A DNA stretch of 64,000 nt from Thermomonas flagellata (lineage in GTDB: Bacteria; Pseudomonadota; Gammaproteobacteria; Xanthomonadales; Xanthomonadaceae), in NCBI RefSeq assembly GCF_022419185.1, contig NZ_JAJOZK010000011.1, positions 1 to 64,000 of the forward strand, written 5' to 3'. Within the stretch, counting starts at the first letter, position 1; every line of letters begins with the position of its first letter. The translations under genes and the position numbers were made by a program. Below the pieces are notes generated by a model. The model was not told where the DNA came from and did not search any database. It saw only the letters and a program-made list of their open reading frames with translations. Positions 35,464 through 44,790 of this stretch are shown piece after piece.

Positions 35464-37821
35464 ATGGCCATCCGCCTCGACGACCACGCCGAACTGCTGC
35501 AGGCGCTGCCGGGCGAGGCCCAGCAGCTGCTGCACGCGTCGTGGCAGGAGGCCGCGCGCGCGTTCTCCCCGCGCGGGCTGGACGGCTACCTGCGCGGCGC
35601 GCTCGCGCTGCACCAACTCGGCCGCGGCAGCGAGCTGGTCGCCTCCTACCTGGAGGCGATGCCGGCGCTGGCGCGCGCGATCGGCGAGGACGCGCTGCCG
35701 GCGCTGGTCAACGCCCTGCTGGCGATGGCCTCCAAGACCTCCGGCCAGGTGCTGGCGCTGGTCGCCGCCACCGCCCCGGTCGCGGCCGCCCGGCTCGGCG
35801 ATCCGGGCCTGTTCCGCGACTACCTGGCGCTGCTGGACCATCTGCTGGCGCAGGCTCCGCGCGGGCTGCGCCCCTTGCTGGAGAACCTCGAGCGCCTCCT
35901 CGGCCAGCTCACCCTCGGCGGCCTCCGGCGCTGGGTGCAGTGGGGCGTGCAGGCCTACCGCAGCGACCTCGAGGGCCAGCAGCGCTACTTCTCGCTGCAC
36001 AGCCCGGATGCGTTGGCGGTGCTGCAGCAGGAGCGGCGCGGCACCCTGTTCGTGGATGTGCAGCGCCGGCTGAACCTGTACCTGCGCGCGCTGTGGGGGC
36101 GCGACTTCTTCCTGCGCCCGACCTCGGGCGACTACGAGACCCGCGCCGGCCTGCGCCCGTACATCGAGCGCCACGTGATCCACCTGGCCGATGCCTACGA
36201 CGACTGGCCGCCGGCGGACGCCGTGGGCGAGGCCGTGCCGGGCCTTGAGCTGTACCGCGCCGCCGCCAACCACTGCGCGGCGCACCTGGTCTTCACCGCC
36301 CGCCCGCTGTCGATGCAGATGCTCTCGCCGCTGCAGCTCGCGGTGATCGGCGTGTTCGAGGACGCCCGGGTCGAGACCTGCGCGATCCGGCGCTTCCCCA
36401 ACCTGCGCGCGGCCTGGCTGCGCCTGCATCCGCCGGTGGCTTACGGCGCGCCGGCGCGGATCGGCGAATTGCTGGACCGCCTGGCGCGCGCCTTGCTGGA
36501 GGAGGCCCCGCAGGATCCGCACCCGTGGGTGCGCCAGGGAGTGGAGGCGTTCCGCGCCGCCTGCGAGCGCCCCGGTGCGCTCGACACCGCGCAGACGTCC
36601 TGGGAGCTCGGGGTCGCGCAGGTGCACGCGCTGCCGCCCGGCCTGCCAGAGTTCCACGTCCGCCACGACGAGCCGACCGCGCCCTACCGCGACGACAACC
36701 GCGCGTTGTGGCAGCAGGAAGCCTACGACGAGGCCGAGGCGCTGGCGGCGACCTGGGAGACCCGCCAGCAAGTGCGCCGCAAGGTCAACGCGGTGGAGAT
36801 GGCCAACGAGGTCGACAACGAATTCGCCGGCGACGATGCACAGGAAGTGTGGGTGCTGCCGACCGAGTTCTGGCTCGACCAGGAGGGCACCACCCTCAAT
36901 GCGTTGGAGGGCCGCCCGCCGCAGGCCGACCCGGTGCACTACCCGGAATGGGACTACGGCCTGCAGCTGGAGCGCCCGGGCTGGGCGACCGTGCTGGAGC
37001 GGCATCCGCCGGCCGGCGACCCGGCGGTGGTCGAGGCCATCCTGGCCGAGCACCGCGGAGCCAGCGCGCGCCTGAAGCACTTGATCGAGGCGCTGGTGCC
37101 GCAGGGCCTGCAGCGCGTCCGCCGGCTGCAGGACGGCGACGACCTCGACCTCGACGCCGCGCTGTGCGCCTGGCTCGACCTGCGCCTCGGCCGGCAGCCG
37201 GACACCCGCATCATGCTGCGCCGCCAGCGCCGCACCCGCGATCTCGCGGTGCTGGTCCTGCTCGACCTGTCCGAGTCCGCCAATGACAAGGTGCGCGGGC
37301 AGGACTACAGCGTGCTCGAGTTGACCCGCGCCGCCACCGTGCTGCTCGCGGAGGCGCTGGACCGGGTCGGGGATGCGTTCGCCCTGCACGGGTTCTGCTC
37401 GAACGGGCGCCACGACGTGCACTACTACCGCTTCAAGGATTTCGAGACGCCCTACGACGACCTGGTGCGCGCGCGCCTGGCCGCGATGCGCGCCGGCTAC
37501 TCGACCCGGATGGGCGCGGCCCTGCGCCACGCCGGCGGGTTCCTGGCGCGGCGCGCGGCGGCGCGCCGGGTGTGCTTCGTGGTCACCGACGGCGCACCGG
37601 CCGACAACGACGTGCGCGACCCGCGCTACTGCCGCGAGGACGCCCGTCGCGCGGTCGAGGAACTGGCGCGGGGCGGGATCGCCACTTACGCGCTCTCGCT
37701 CGACCCGCAGGCCGACGAGTACGTGGCGCACATCTTCGGCGCGCGCCGCTACACCGTGCTCGACCACCCGGCGCGGCTGCCGGAGACCCTGCCGCGCCTG
37801 TACCTGGGGCTGACCCGGTGA
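35464..37821 (+). CDS. cbbO: Rubisco activase adaptor CbbO (VWA domain)
   Basis: A 785-residue adaptor of the CbbQO activase. The C-terminal von Willebrand A domain has the MIDAS motif DLSES (D601, S603, S605), required in CbbO to engage Rubisco, and [16 protein letters not shown] later. The long N-terminal helical part binds CbbQ. Length is typical of form IA-associated CbbO. The start ATG at 35464 has no strong SD, so translation may be coupled to cbbQ. Its stop overlaps the GTG of csoS1D. Confidence 0.95.
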   Translation: MAIRLDDHAELLQALPGEAQQLLHASWQEAARAFSPRGLDGYLRGALALHQLGRGSELVASYLEAMPALARAIGEDALPALVNALLAMASKTSGQVLALVAATAPVAAARLGDPGLFRDYLALLDHLLAQAPRGLRPLLENLERLLGQLTLGGLRRWVQWGVQAYRSDLEGQQRYFSLHSPDALAVLQQERRGTLFVDVQRRLNLYLRALWGRDFFLRPTSGDYETRAGLRPYIERHVIHLADAYDDWPPADAVGEAVPGLELYRAAANHCAAHLVFTARPLSMQMLSPLQLAVIGVFEDARVETCAIRRFPNLRAAWLRLHPPVAYGAPARIGELLDRLARALLEEAPQDPHPWVRQGVEAFRAACERPGALDTAQTSWELGVAQVHALPPGLPEFHVRHDEPTAPYRDDNRALWQQEAYDEAEALAATWETRQQVRRKVNAVEMANEVDNEFAGDDAQEVWVLPTEFWLDQEGTTLNALEGRPPQADPVHYPEWDYGLQLERPGWATVLERHPPAGDPAVVEAILAEHRGASARLKHLIEALVPQGLQRVRRLQDGDDLDLDAALCAWLDLRLGRQPDTRIMLRRQRRTRDLAVLVLLDLSESANDKVRGQDYSVLELTRAATVLLAEALDRVGDAFALHGFCSNGRHDVHYYRFKDFETPYDDLVRARLAAMRAGYSTRMGAALRHAGGFLARRAAARRVCFVVTDGAPADNDVRDPRYCREDARRAVEELARGGIATYALSLDPQADEYVAHIFGARRYTVLDHPARLPETLPRLYLGLTR

Positions 37822-38486
37822 GCGTGCCCGCATCCGAGGCCGGCAGCGTGCGCCCGCGCATCAGTCTGCGCACGTTCGTGTTCATCGATGCGTTGCAGCC
37901 GCAGCTGGCGTCCTACCTCGCCACCTCCTCGCAGGGCTTCCTGCCGGTCCCGGGCGATGCGTGCCTATGGGTCGAGGTCGCGCCCGGGATGGCGGTGCAC
38001 CGCCTGTCCGACATCGCCCTGAAGGAGACCAACGTGCACCTGGGCGAGCAGGTGGTGGAGCGCGCGTTCGGCTCGATGGAGATCCACTACCGCAACCAGA
38101 GCGAGGTGCAGGAGGCCGGCGCGGTCATCCTGCGCCAGTTGCAGACCGCGGTGGACACCCGCCTGCCGTGCCAGGTTGCGTGGAACGAGATCATCCGCGG
38201 CATCACCCCCGACCACACCACCCTGATCAACCGCCAGCTGCGCAAGGGCTCGATGATCCTGCCCGGCAAGAGCATGTTCATCCTCGAGGTCGAGCCGGCC
38301 GGCTACATCGTGTACGCCGCCAACGAGGCCGAGAAAGCCGCCAACGTCACCCTGGTCGACGTCAAGCCGTTCGGCAGCTTCGGCCGGCTCACCATGATGG
38401 GCAGCGAGGCCGAGGCCGAGGCGGCGCAGGCGGCGGCGCTGCGCGCGCTGGCCCAGCTCAACCGGCAGGCGGGGCAGGGGGCATGA
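37818..38486 (+). CDS. csoS1D: Carboxysome tandem-BMC shell protein CsoS1D (BMC-T)
   Basis: A 222-residue trimeric shell protein with two fused BMC domains, forming the large gated pore for RuBP and [49 protein letters not shown] and [16 protein letters not shown] (Glu-Arg of the pore gate) are characteristic. GTG at 37818 overlaps the cbbO stop (GTGA), giving MSVPASEAG; no ATG is available near the domain start. Its stop overlaps the next ATG. Usually csoS1D lies nearer csoS1; here it is after cbbQO. Confidence 0.94.
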   Translation: MSVPASEAGSVRPRISLRTFVFIDALQPQLASYLATSSQGFLPVPGDACLWVEVAPGMAVHRLSDIALKETNVHLGEQVVERAFGSMEIHYRNQSEVQEAGAVILRQLQTAVDTRLPCQVAWNEIIRGITPDHTTLINRQLRKGSMILPGKSMFILEVEPAGYIVYAANEAEKAANVTLVDVKPFGSFGRLTMMGSEAEAEAAQAAALRALAQLNRQAGQGA

Positions 38487-39343
38487 GGCCGGCACCGCCC
38501 GCCGCCGTGCGCCCGCGCCTGCGGGTCGATTCCACCGCCAAGCGGCTGCTGTTCGCGACCGTGCGGGTGGACACCGAATTGGAGGACGGCAGCCGCGGCT
38601 CGGGCACGGCGTTCGTGGTCCGCCACGCCTATCCCGGCGGCAGCGCCTGCTATGTGGTCAGCAACCGCCATCTGGTCGAGGGCGTGCGCCGCGGCGGGCT
38701 GGTGTTCACCCGCGCCGAGGATGGCGAGCCGCGGATCGGGGCGCGCGTCGAGCTGGCCATCGAGGACTTCGCCCAGGCCTGGTTCCTGCACCCGGATCCG
38801 GCGGTGGACCTGGCGCTGGTGCCGCTGCGCCCGCTCGAGCAGGCCGCGCAGGCGCAGGGCGTGCGTCTGTACTACAGCCCGATCGATACCCGGCTGGCGC
38901 TGGATGCGGCCACCGCCGCGCGCCTGGACGCGCTCGAGGACGTGCTGTTCGTGGGTTACCCCAGCGGGGTCTGGGACCAGACGAACCTGATGCCGATCCT
39001 GCGCCGCGGTACCACCGCCACCCCGCTGGCGCTGGACTTCGAGGGGCGCCCGGAGTTCCTGGTCGACGCCGCGGTGTTCCCCGGTTCCTCCGGCAGCCCG
39101 GTGTTCGTGCACCAGCCGGAGACCGCCCCGGCGATGCACGGCGTCGGCCGCCAGATCCACTTCGCCGGGGTGGTGGCGGCGGTGTTCTTCCGCGCGGACA
39201 GCGGGTTGCCGGTGCCGGCACCGGTGCCGGCGCAGCACGGCGGGCTGGCCGCGGCCACCGAGATGCTCGATCTTGGCCTGGTGATCAAGGCCGACGCGGT
39301 GCTCGGCCTGCTCGCGGCCTATCTGCGCCAGTACCCGCCATGA
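38483..39343 (+). CDS. Trypsin-like serine protease coupled to csoS1D
   Basis: A 286-residue chymotrypsin-fold protease without signal peptide or membrane segment, so probably cytoplasmic. Triad candidates are H63 ([10 protein letters not shown]), D109 ([11 protein letters not shown]) and S203 ([10 protein letters not shown], oxyanion GSSGSP). No PDZ domain follows, unlike DegP/HtrA. The first 20 residues are Pro/Arg-rich. It shares ATGA with the csoS1D stop and is part of the operon, suggesting a role in carboxysome protein processing or turnover, or in phage/stress response; the substrate is unknown. Protease genes are not part of the commonly described cso set. Confidence 0.85.
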   Translation: MRPAPPAAVRPRLRVDSTAKRLLFATVRVDTELEDGSRGSGTAFVVRHAYPGGSACYVVSNRHLVEGVRRGGLVFTRAEDGEPRIGARVELAIEDFAQAWFLHPDPAVDLALVPLRPLEQAAQAQGVRLYYSPIDTRLALDAATAARLDALEDVLFVGYPSGVWDQTNLMPILRRGTTATPLALDFEGRPEFLVDAAVFPGSSGSPVFVHQPETAPAMHGVGRQIHFAGVVAAVFFRADSGLPVPAPVPAQHGGLAAATEMLDLGLVIKADAVLGLLAAYLRQYPP

Positions 39344-39645
39344 GCACGCCGCGACCGACCTATCCGGGGCTGCATGCCGACGGCCACGGGCTGACCGCGC
39401 TCGGCCGGGTGGTGCTGGATGCCTGGGTGTTCGGCCTGCTGCCCGAGCACGAGGACTGCGCCGGCTGGGACCTGGGACGGATGCAGTCGCTGATGCAACA
39501 GGTCGAGGCGCGCTGGGACATGCACGGCGGGCTGCCGAGCCGGCTGCCGCCGGACCTGCGCGAACGCCACGCGCGGATCTACGCCGAGGCCACCGCGCGC
39601 GCCGCCGCGCGCGGCTGGGACCCGGCGCTCGACGACGAGGCTTGA
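39340..39645 (+). CDS. Unknown 101-aa protein ending the cso operon
   Basis: A small soluble protein: [32 protein letters not shown], then LLPEHEDCAGWDLGRMQSLMQQVEARWDMHGG and LPPDLRERHARIYAEATARAAARGWDPALDDEA. Predicted mostly helical, acidic end, one Cys. I do not recognise a family. Its ATG overlaps the protease stop by four bases, so it is translationally coupled to protease and csoS1D. It might be a partner or inhibitor of the protease; this is inference from position. The convergent CxxC gene stop lies 6 bases beyond. Confidence 0.75.
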   Translation: MSTPRPTYPGLHADGHGLTALGRVVLDAWVFGLLPEHEDCAGWDLGRMQSLMQQVEARWDMHGGLPSRLPPDLRERHARIYAEATARAAARGWDPALDDEA

Positions 39646-39651
39646 AGCGCG

Positions 39652-39939
39652 TCAGTCCTCGCCGCCGAGGCGGCCGACCGCGCAGCTGACGAACGACTTG
39701 GCGCTCGCGGCCATCGCCGCCAGGCCGTCCACCGTGCCCTGCTCGGGATAGCCCAGCGCGCGCAGGCGCTCGGCGATCTGCGCGCGCAGCGCGGGGTCGG
39801 CCTCGACCTCGAGGTGGCCGCTGGCGGGGTCGAGCGCGACCACCCGTGCCTGCGGCACGGCCTCGACCGCCTTGCGGATGCTGTTGGCGCAACCGCCGCA
39901 CTTGACGTTGGCCAGTTCGAACTGGAGCAGGCTGGGCAT
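39652..39939 (-). CDS. Heavy-metal-associated (HMA-like) CxxC protein
   Basis: A 95-residue protein with LLQFELANVKCGGCANSIRKAVEAVP at the N-terminus, the ferredoxin-like HMA fold with C-x2-C metal site. The C-terminal 30 residues (TVDGLAAMAASAKSFVSCAVGRLGGED) are an addition beyond the basic 65-residue domain. Likely a copper-type chaperone or metal sensor; no copper ATPase lies nearby. It is divergent from the patatin gene. Confidence 0.82.
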   Translation of the reverse strand: MPSLLQFELANVKCGGCANSIRKAVEAVPQARVVALDPASGHLEVEADPALRAQIAERLRALGYPEQGTVDGLAAMAASAKSFVSCAVGRLGGED

Positions 39940-40042
39940 GGCGGGACTCCCGGGGGAAAGGAACATCGACAGGCGAATTGTGCGCCCGCACGCGGGCACG
40001 CGCCTGAACCGCGGGCGCGCCGCGCTGCGGTATCGTTGGGGC

Positions 40043-41260
40043 ATGCTACCAGTCGCCCCGACCGCCGCCGACCCCGCCCCGACCGGGCTGGTGCTGCAGG
40101 GGGGCGGCGCGCGCACCGCCTACCAGGCCGGCGTGCTGGCCGGGGTGCTGGAGGTGCTCCAGGCGCGCTGGCCGGCGGCCTCGGCCAACCCGTTCCCGAT
40201 CGTGTGCGGCACCTCGGCCGGGGCGATCAATGCCGGCTACTTCGCCGCCCATTGCAGCGACTGGCGCGCGGCGATCGCAGCCATGCCCGGCGAGTGGGAG
40301 CGCCTGACCCCGGGCGACGTGTTCCATGTCGGCACCCTGCCGCTGGCGCGCGGCGGACTGGGCTGGCTGCGCCTGTTCGCGTTCGGCTGGCTATGGCGGC
40401 AGAACCCGCGCAGCCTGCTCGACAACCGCCCGCTGGAGCGCACGCTGGCGCGGCTGTTCCCGCCGGGGCGGCTGGCGGCGGCGCTCGAGGCCGGCGCGCT
40501 GGAGGCGCTGTCGGTGTCCGCCTCGGGCTATACCCTCGGCCGCCACGTCAGCTTCTTCCAGGCCGCGCGCGCGCATCCGGGCTGGCGCCAGCCCGGCGAA
40601 TGGGCGGTGCCGGCGCAGATCGAGGTCGCGCACCTGCTCGCCTCCAGCGCGCTGCCCTTCATCTTCCCGGCGGTGCCGCTGGCATGCGGGGAGGGCACGG
40701 ACTATTTCGGTGACGGCGCGATGCGCCAGCTCGCCCCGTTGGCGCCGGCCATCCATTTGGGCGCGCAGCGGATCCTGGCGATCGACGTAGCCGAGCCGCG
40801 CCCGCCGTGGCCGCCGCCGGCCGGCGCCGCGCCGGCCTATCCCAGCCTCGCCCAGATCGCCGGGCATGCGATGGCCTCGATCTTCCTCGATACCCTGCGC
40901 GCCGACGCGCACCAGGCCACCCGCATCAATGCGATGCTGGCGCAGGTGCCGCCGGCGCTGCGCGAGACCCTGCCGCTGCATCCGCTGCCGGTGCTGGCGA
41001 TCTCGCCCTCGCAGTCGATCAGCGCGATCGCGGCGCGCTACTGGCGGAGCATGCCGGGTGCGGCGCGGCGCCTGCTGGAAGGCGTCGGCACCGGCCACGG
41101 CAGCGGCGCGATGCTGGCCAGCTACCTGCTGTTCACCGGCGACTACCTGCACGAGTTGGTGGAACTCGGCCGCGCGGACGCGCGCGCCCGGCGCGCCGAG
41201 CTGGAGGCCCTGCTGACTCCGCCCGGCCAGGCGCCGGCGGCGCGCCCGGAGGTGGCGTGA
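40043..41260 (+). CDS. Patatin-like phospholipase
   Basis: A 405-residue Ser-Asp dyad lipase. The oxyanion motif LVLQGGGARTAYQAGVL, nucleophile in GTSAGAIN and Asp in YFGDGAMRQ are intact. The C-terminal third contains a possible DUF3336-free helical region (FLDTLRADAHQATRINAML). No signal peptide, so cytoplasmic or injected. The start MLPVAPTAADP is set by the ATG at 40043; upstream starts overlap the divergent gene. It overlaps the following GTG. Confidence 0.92.
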   Translation: MLPVAPTAADPAPTGLVLQGGGARTAYQAGVLAGVLEVLQARWPAASANPFPIVCGTSAGAINAGYFAAHCSDWRAAIAAMPGEWERLTPGDVFHVGTLPLARGGLGWLRLFAFGWLWRQNPRSLLDNRPLERTLARLFPPGRLAAALEAGALEALSVSASGYTLGRHVSFFQAARAHPGWRQPGEWAVPAQIEVAHLLASSALPFIFPAVPLACGEGTDYFGDGAMRQLAPLAPAIHLGAQRILAIDVAEPRPPWPPPAGAAPAYPSLAQIAGHAMASIFLDTLRADAHQATRINAMLAQVPPALRETLPLHPLPVLAISPSQSISAIAARYWRSMPGAARRLLEGVGTGHGSGAMLASYLLFTGDYLHELVELGRADARARRAELEALLTPPGQAPAARPEVA

Positions 41261-42309
41261 ACCGGCGCGGCTTCCTCGCCGCCGCGGCGGCAGCGGCTAT
41301 GCTGTCGGCCATGCCGACGCCGCCTGCCCATCCCGCCCCGGCCCGCCGCCCGCGGCTCGGCAGCCTGCTGCCGCATCCGCTGCGCGCGGGCGACACCGTG
41401 GCCCTGCTCAGCCCGTCCTCGCCGGTCGAGGACAGCCTCGCCCTGCAGCTGGCGCGCGAGGCGCTGGAGGCGCTGGGCCTGCGGGTGGCGCTCGGCGCGC
41501 ATGCCGGCGCGCGCCGCGGCTACCTGGCCGGGGACGACGCCGCGCGCGCGGCCGACCTCAACGCCGCGTTCGCGGACCCGGCCATCCGCGGCATCGTCTG
41601 CGTGCGCGGCGGCTACGGCGCGATGCGGCTACTGCCGCGGCTCGACTATGCCGCGGTGCGGCGCGATCCCAAGCCGGTGCTCGGCTACTCGGACATCACC
41701 GCGCTGCTGTGCGGGCTGGCCGCGCAGACCGGGTTGGTCGGCTTCCACGGCCCGGTCGCCGCCGGCAGCTGGCCCGCCTTCAACGCCGCCCAGTTCCGGC
41801 AGCTGCTGCTGGAGCGCGCGCTGCCCGAGTACGCCAATCCGCAGGAGCGCGGGGACGACCTGGTGGTGCGCCAGAACCGCACCGTGACCATCACCGGCGG
41901 GCGCGCCCGTGGGCCCTTGGTCGGCGGCAACCTGGCGGTGCTGGCGGCGCTGGTCGGCACTCCGTACCTGCCGGAGTTCGACGGCGCCATCCTGTTCCTC
42001 GAGGACGTGGGCGAGGCGCCGTACCGGATCGACCGCATGTTCGCGACCCTGCGCCTGGCCGGGCTGCTCGACCGCGTGGCCGGGGTCGTGTTCGGGCAAT
42101 GCACCGATTGCAAGCCCGGCGACGGCTACGGATCGCTCACGCTGGAGCAGATCCTCGACGACTACGTGCGCCCGCTGGGCATCCCGGCCTACCGCGGGGC
42201 GCAGATCGGGCACCTGCGCGAGCAGTTCATCGTGCCGGTCGGGGGGCAGGTCGAGCTGGATGCCGACGCCGGCCGCTTCCGCCTGCTGGATCCGGTGTTC
42301 CAGGGCTGA
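41257..42309 (+). CDS. ldcA: LD-carboxypeptidase (peptidase S66) with twin-arginine N-terminus
   Basis: A 350-residue serine peptidase trimming the terminal D-Ala from muropeptide tetrapeptides. S66 motifs are GYSDITALL (nucleophile Ser), LFLEDVGEAPYRIDRM (Glu) and QIGHLREQF (His). The GTG start overlaps the patatin stop and gives MNRRGFLAAAAAAAML, a Tat-type signal (RRGF) followed by a hydrophobic stretch and AMP/AHPA cleavage candidates. LdcA in many gammaproteobacteria is cytoplasmic, so export would be unusual. A start at the later ATG (MPTPPAHP) would give a cytoplasmic form. Confidence 0.9.
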   Translation: MNRRGFLAAAAAAAMLSAMPTPPAHPAPARRPRLGSLLPHPLRAGDTVALLSPSSPVEDSLALQLAREALEALGLRVALGAHAGARRGYLAGDDAARAADLNAAFADPAIRGIVCVRGGYGAMRLLPRLDYAAVRRDPKPVLGYSDITALLCGLAAQTGLVGFHGPVAAGSWPAFNAAQFRQLLLERALPEYANPQERGDDLVVRQNRTVTITGGRARGPLVGGNLAVLAALVGTPYLPEFDGAILFLEDVGEAPYRIDRMFATLRLAGLLDRVAGVVFGQCTDCKPGDGYGSLTLEQILDDYVRPLGIPAYRGAQIGHLREQFIVPVGGQVELDADAGRFRLLDPVFQG

Positions 42310-42314
42310 CCGCC

Positions 42315-42530
42315 ATGCCCACGCGCCTGCCGCCCGATCCTGGCCGCCTGCCGCCGTGGAAGCGGCGGCGTCCGCCCGGCCCGCGCACCCCGCTCAGCCC
42401 CGCCCAGCGCGCGGCCGCGCAGGCGCGCGCGGCGCAGGCCGGGCGCCGCTATCCGAACCTGGTCGACAACCTGTGGGCGGCCCGCCACGTGCCGCGCGGC
42501 GAGGTGCCCGCGGCGGGCGAGGAGGAATGA
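42315..42530 (+). CDS. Conserved small basic protein, 71 aa
   Basis: A short protein with a Pro/Arg-rich N-terminus (PPWKRRRPPGPRTPLSPAQRAAAQARAAQAGRR) and a core YPNLVDNLWAARH. It lies 5 bases after ldcA and is probably cotranscribed. I recall similar small proteins in Xanthomonadaceae, but their function is unknown to me. Confidence 0.6.
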   Translation: MPTRLPPDPGRLPPWKRRRPPGPRTPLSPAQRAAAQARAAQAGRRYPNLVDNLWAARHVPRGEVPAAGEEE

Positions 42531-42533
42531 GCC

Positions 42534-43190
42534 TCAGCGTCCGAGGCGGTTGATCTCGGCGTTCTCCACCACCGCCGGCGGCGCCGGCATCCGCGCCAGC
42601 GCCAGCAGCGCGCGCCCGACCCGGGCGGTGTCGGTCAGCAGCGCCGGCGCGAGTTGGGCGCCGAGGCGCAGGCCGGGCCCGGCGAGCCGGTAGAACGGGC
42701 GCATCCACGGGTGCGGGCTGCGCTCGTCGTGGCGGGGGGCGATCCCGCCCGGGCGCAGCATCACGGTCACGATCGGCAGCGCGCGCAGGGCGCGTTCGGT
42801 CTCGCCCTTGACCCGCATCGGCATCAGCCGGCTGGCCGGGTCGGCACCCGCCCCGGAGATGTACAGGAAGCGCCCGGACGGATTGGCCGCCGCATAGGCG
42901 CGCGCCACGTGCAGGGTCAGGTCGAGGGTGACGTGGCGGTAGGTCGGCTCGGGCGTGCCCAGCGGCGGCGCGCCGGCGCAGTAGAAGCAGGCCTCCCAGC
43001 CGCGCAGGCGCTCGCCCAGCGCGTCCAGGGCGTCGTAGGCCGGGACCTGCAGCAGGGCGAGCCGGGGATCGCCCACCGCCGTCGGATGCCGCACCAGCAG
43101 CCCGACCGCGGTCACGCCCGGATCGGCCAGCACCTCGTGCAGCACGCCCTGGCCGACCAGGCCGGTGGCGCCGGCGATCAGGATGCGCAT
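42534..43190 (-). CDS. NAD(P)-binding epimerase-like protein
   Basis: A 218-residue atypical SDR-fold protein with the N-terminal dinucleotide motif ILIAGATGLVGQGVLHEVL and FLYISGAGADPASRLMPMRVKGETERAL, where the classic YxxxK is replaced by M-x3-K. Similar to the YwnB/NmrA-type oxidoreductases. It is convergent with the small basic protein (3-base gap). Substrate unknown. Confidence 0.82.
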   Translation of the reverse strand: MRILIAGATGLVGQGVLHEVLADPGVTAVGLLVRHPTAVGDPRLALLQVPAYDALDALGERLRGWEACFYCAGAPPLGTPEPTYRHVTLDLTLHVARAYAAANPSGRFLYISGAGADPASRLMPMRVKGETERALRALPIVTVMLRPGGIAPRHDERSPHPWMRPFYRLAGPGLRLGAQLAPALLTDTARVGRALLALARMPAPPAVVENAEINRLGR

Positions 43191-43311
43191 GGCGAGGCCT
43201 CCGTGCAGCGACTGCACCAGTGTACGCAGGCCGGCGCCGGCGGGATGCGCAGGCCTGCATCCGCGCGGCCGCCGGCTGCGTGCAGCGGCCAGGTTTCTTC
43301 GGAGTGATGGC

Positions 43312-44109
43312 ATGTCCGTGCCCGCACCAGCACCCGTTCCGCCCGTGCACGGCCTGCAGGGGCCGGCCACGTGCCTGGTCACCGGCGCCGGCGGCGGCAT
43401 CGGCCAGGCCGCGCTGGCGCAGCTGCTCGCGCATCCGCAGGTGGCGCAGGTGCATGCGGTCGTCCGCCGCGCGCCGGGCGCGGATCCTCTGGCGGCGCTG
43501 GCGCAGGCGCATCCCGGCCGCCTGCACCTGCATCTGGCCGACCTCACCGACGAAGCGGCGCTGCAGCGGCTGGCCGATGCGGTTGCCGCATCGACGCCCG
43601 CACTGCACCTCGTGCTGCATTGCGCCGGCCTGCTGCACGCGCCCGGCCTGCAGCCGGAGCGCGCGCTGGCGCAGGTGCGCCTGGCCGCACTGCAGCAGGT
43701 GTTCGCGATCGACGCCTTCGCGCCGATCCTGCTCGCGCGGGTGCTGGAGCCGCTGCTGCCGCGCGCGCAGCAGGCGGTGTACGCCTCGCTGTCGGCGCGG
43801 GTGGGCTCGATCGGCGACAACCGGCTCGGCGGCTGGTACGCCTACCGCGCGGCCAAGGCCGCGCAGAACCAGCTGCTGCATACGCTGGCGATCGAGTGGC
43901 GGCGCACGCGCCCGCAGGCCACCTGCCTGCTGCTGCACCCGGGGACGGTGGACACGCCGCTGTCGCGGCCATTCCAGGCGCGCCTGCCGCCCGGGCAACT
44001 GATCACGCCCGCGCAGGCGGCGGCGCGCCTGCTGGCGGTGATCGCGGCGGCCACGCCGGCGGACAGCGGGCGCTTCCTGGCCTGGGACGGCGCGCCGATC
44101 CCGTGGTGA
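43312..44109 (+). CDS. SDR-family oxidoreductase
   Basis: A 265-residue short-chain dehydrogenase with TGAGGGIGQAALAQLL (cofactor), LHCAGLLH, the catalytic Ser in YASLSARVGSI and YxxxK in GGWYAYRAAKAAQNQL. The C-terminus WDGAPIPW resembles the CsgA/YciK-like group of cell-cell signalling SDRs. ATG at 43312 follows GGAG at 43301-43304. Confidence 0.88.
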   Translation: MSVPAPAPVPPVHGLQGPATCLVTGAGGGIGQAALAQLLAHPQVAQVHAVVRRAPGADPLAALAQAHPGRLHLHLADLTDEAALQRLADAVAASTPALHLVLHCAGLLHAPGLQPERALAQVRLAALQQVFAIDAFAPILLARVLEPLLPRAQQAVYASLSARVGSIGDNRLGGWYAYRAAKAAQNQLLHTLAIEWRRTRPQATCLLLHPGTVDTPLSRPFQARLPPGQLITPAQAAARLLAVIAAATPADSGRFLAWDGAPIPW

Positions 44110-44152
44110 GCGCACGCGCGACAATGACGGCAGGTTCCCGACGAGGCTGCCC

Positions 44153-44710
44153 ATGCGCATCGTGCTCACCGACTTCGCCCGTGCCCGCCTGTTCCGCGAC
44201 CCGCCGCGCCGCGATGGGCTGCAGGACCTGACCCCGGAGGCCTTCGAGCGCGCGCTCAACGAACGCATCCCGCTGCGCGACCTCCCCGGCTACGCGCCGT
44301 TCTGCCGCCTGCACGTGCACCGCAACTGGACCCGCACGCGCGCTTCGGCGATCCCGATCACCGCCGACAACCGCCATCTGCTGCGCAGCGATTACGAGGC
44401 GCGCACCGAGGCGGAGCTGCCGGTGCTAGTGCGCTGGTTCGAGGGGGTGGAGGCGCCGCGCGCGGAATACCTGATCCCGATCCTGTACGACCGCGCCCAG
44501 CTCGCGAAGGAAGGGCAGCCGATCGCGGGCGAGTGGGGCGTGGTCGGCTGCCTGTTCACCCTGGCGCCGGAGCCGACCCCGATGGCGCCGATCACGCTGC
44601 TGCGCAATGCGCTGGGGGTGGCCGAGGGCGGCTCGGGGGTGGCGCTGGACCGCGACGCCTATCGGCAGAGCGTGGCGTTCTGGCGCACCCATGCGAACTG
44701 GCGCGGCTGA
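44153..44710 (+). CDS. DUF3228 family protein
   Basis: A 185-residue soluble protein recognised as DUF3228 by RIVLTDFARARLFRD, GYAPFCRLHVHRNWT, HLLRSDYEARTEAELPVLVRWFEG and YLIPILYDRAQLAKEG. No biochemical role is established. GC-rich spacer on both sides; RBS GAGGCTG upstream is weak. Confidence 0.85.
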   Translation: MRIVLTDFARARLFRDPPRRDGLQDLTPEAFERALNERIPLRDLPGYAPFCRLHVHRNWTRTRASAIPITADNRHLLRSDYEARTEAELPVLVRWFEGVEAPRAEYLIPILYDRAQLAKEGQPIAGEWGVVGCLFTLAPEPTPMAPITLLRNALGVAEGGSGVALDRDAYRQSVAFWRTHANWRG

Positions 44711-44790
44711 GGCTGCATCCACCCCCGCGCATCGGGCGTACGGGTCAGGGCCGGCGGCGTGCCGGTTCCCCCGACATAAGGAGCGTCACC

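Noticed and set aside
36195-36401. Short minus-strand frames within the cbbQO region as antisense RNAs or small proteins
   Set aside because: No promoter, ribosome-binding site or conserved character visible.
35437-37833. 798-codon minus-strand frame opposite cbbO
   Set aside because: Antisense shadow; cbbO has the MIDAS motif and fits the operon.
39340-39645. Bacterioferritin or other usual cso-tail gene
   Set aside because: The 101-aa product has no ferritin iron-ligand pattern and no similarity I recognise to known cso accessory proteins.
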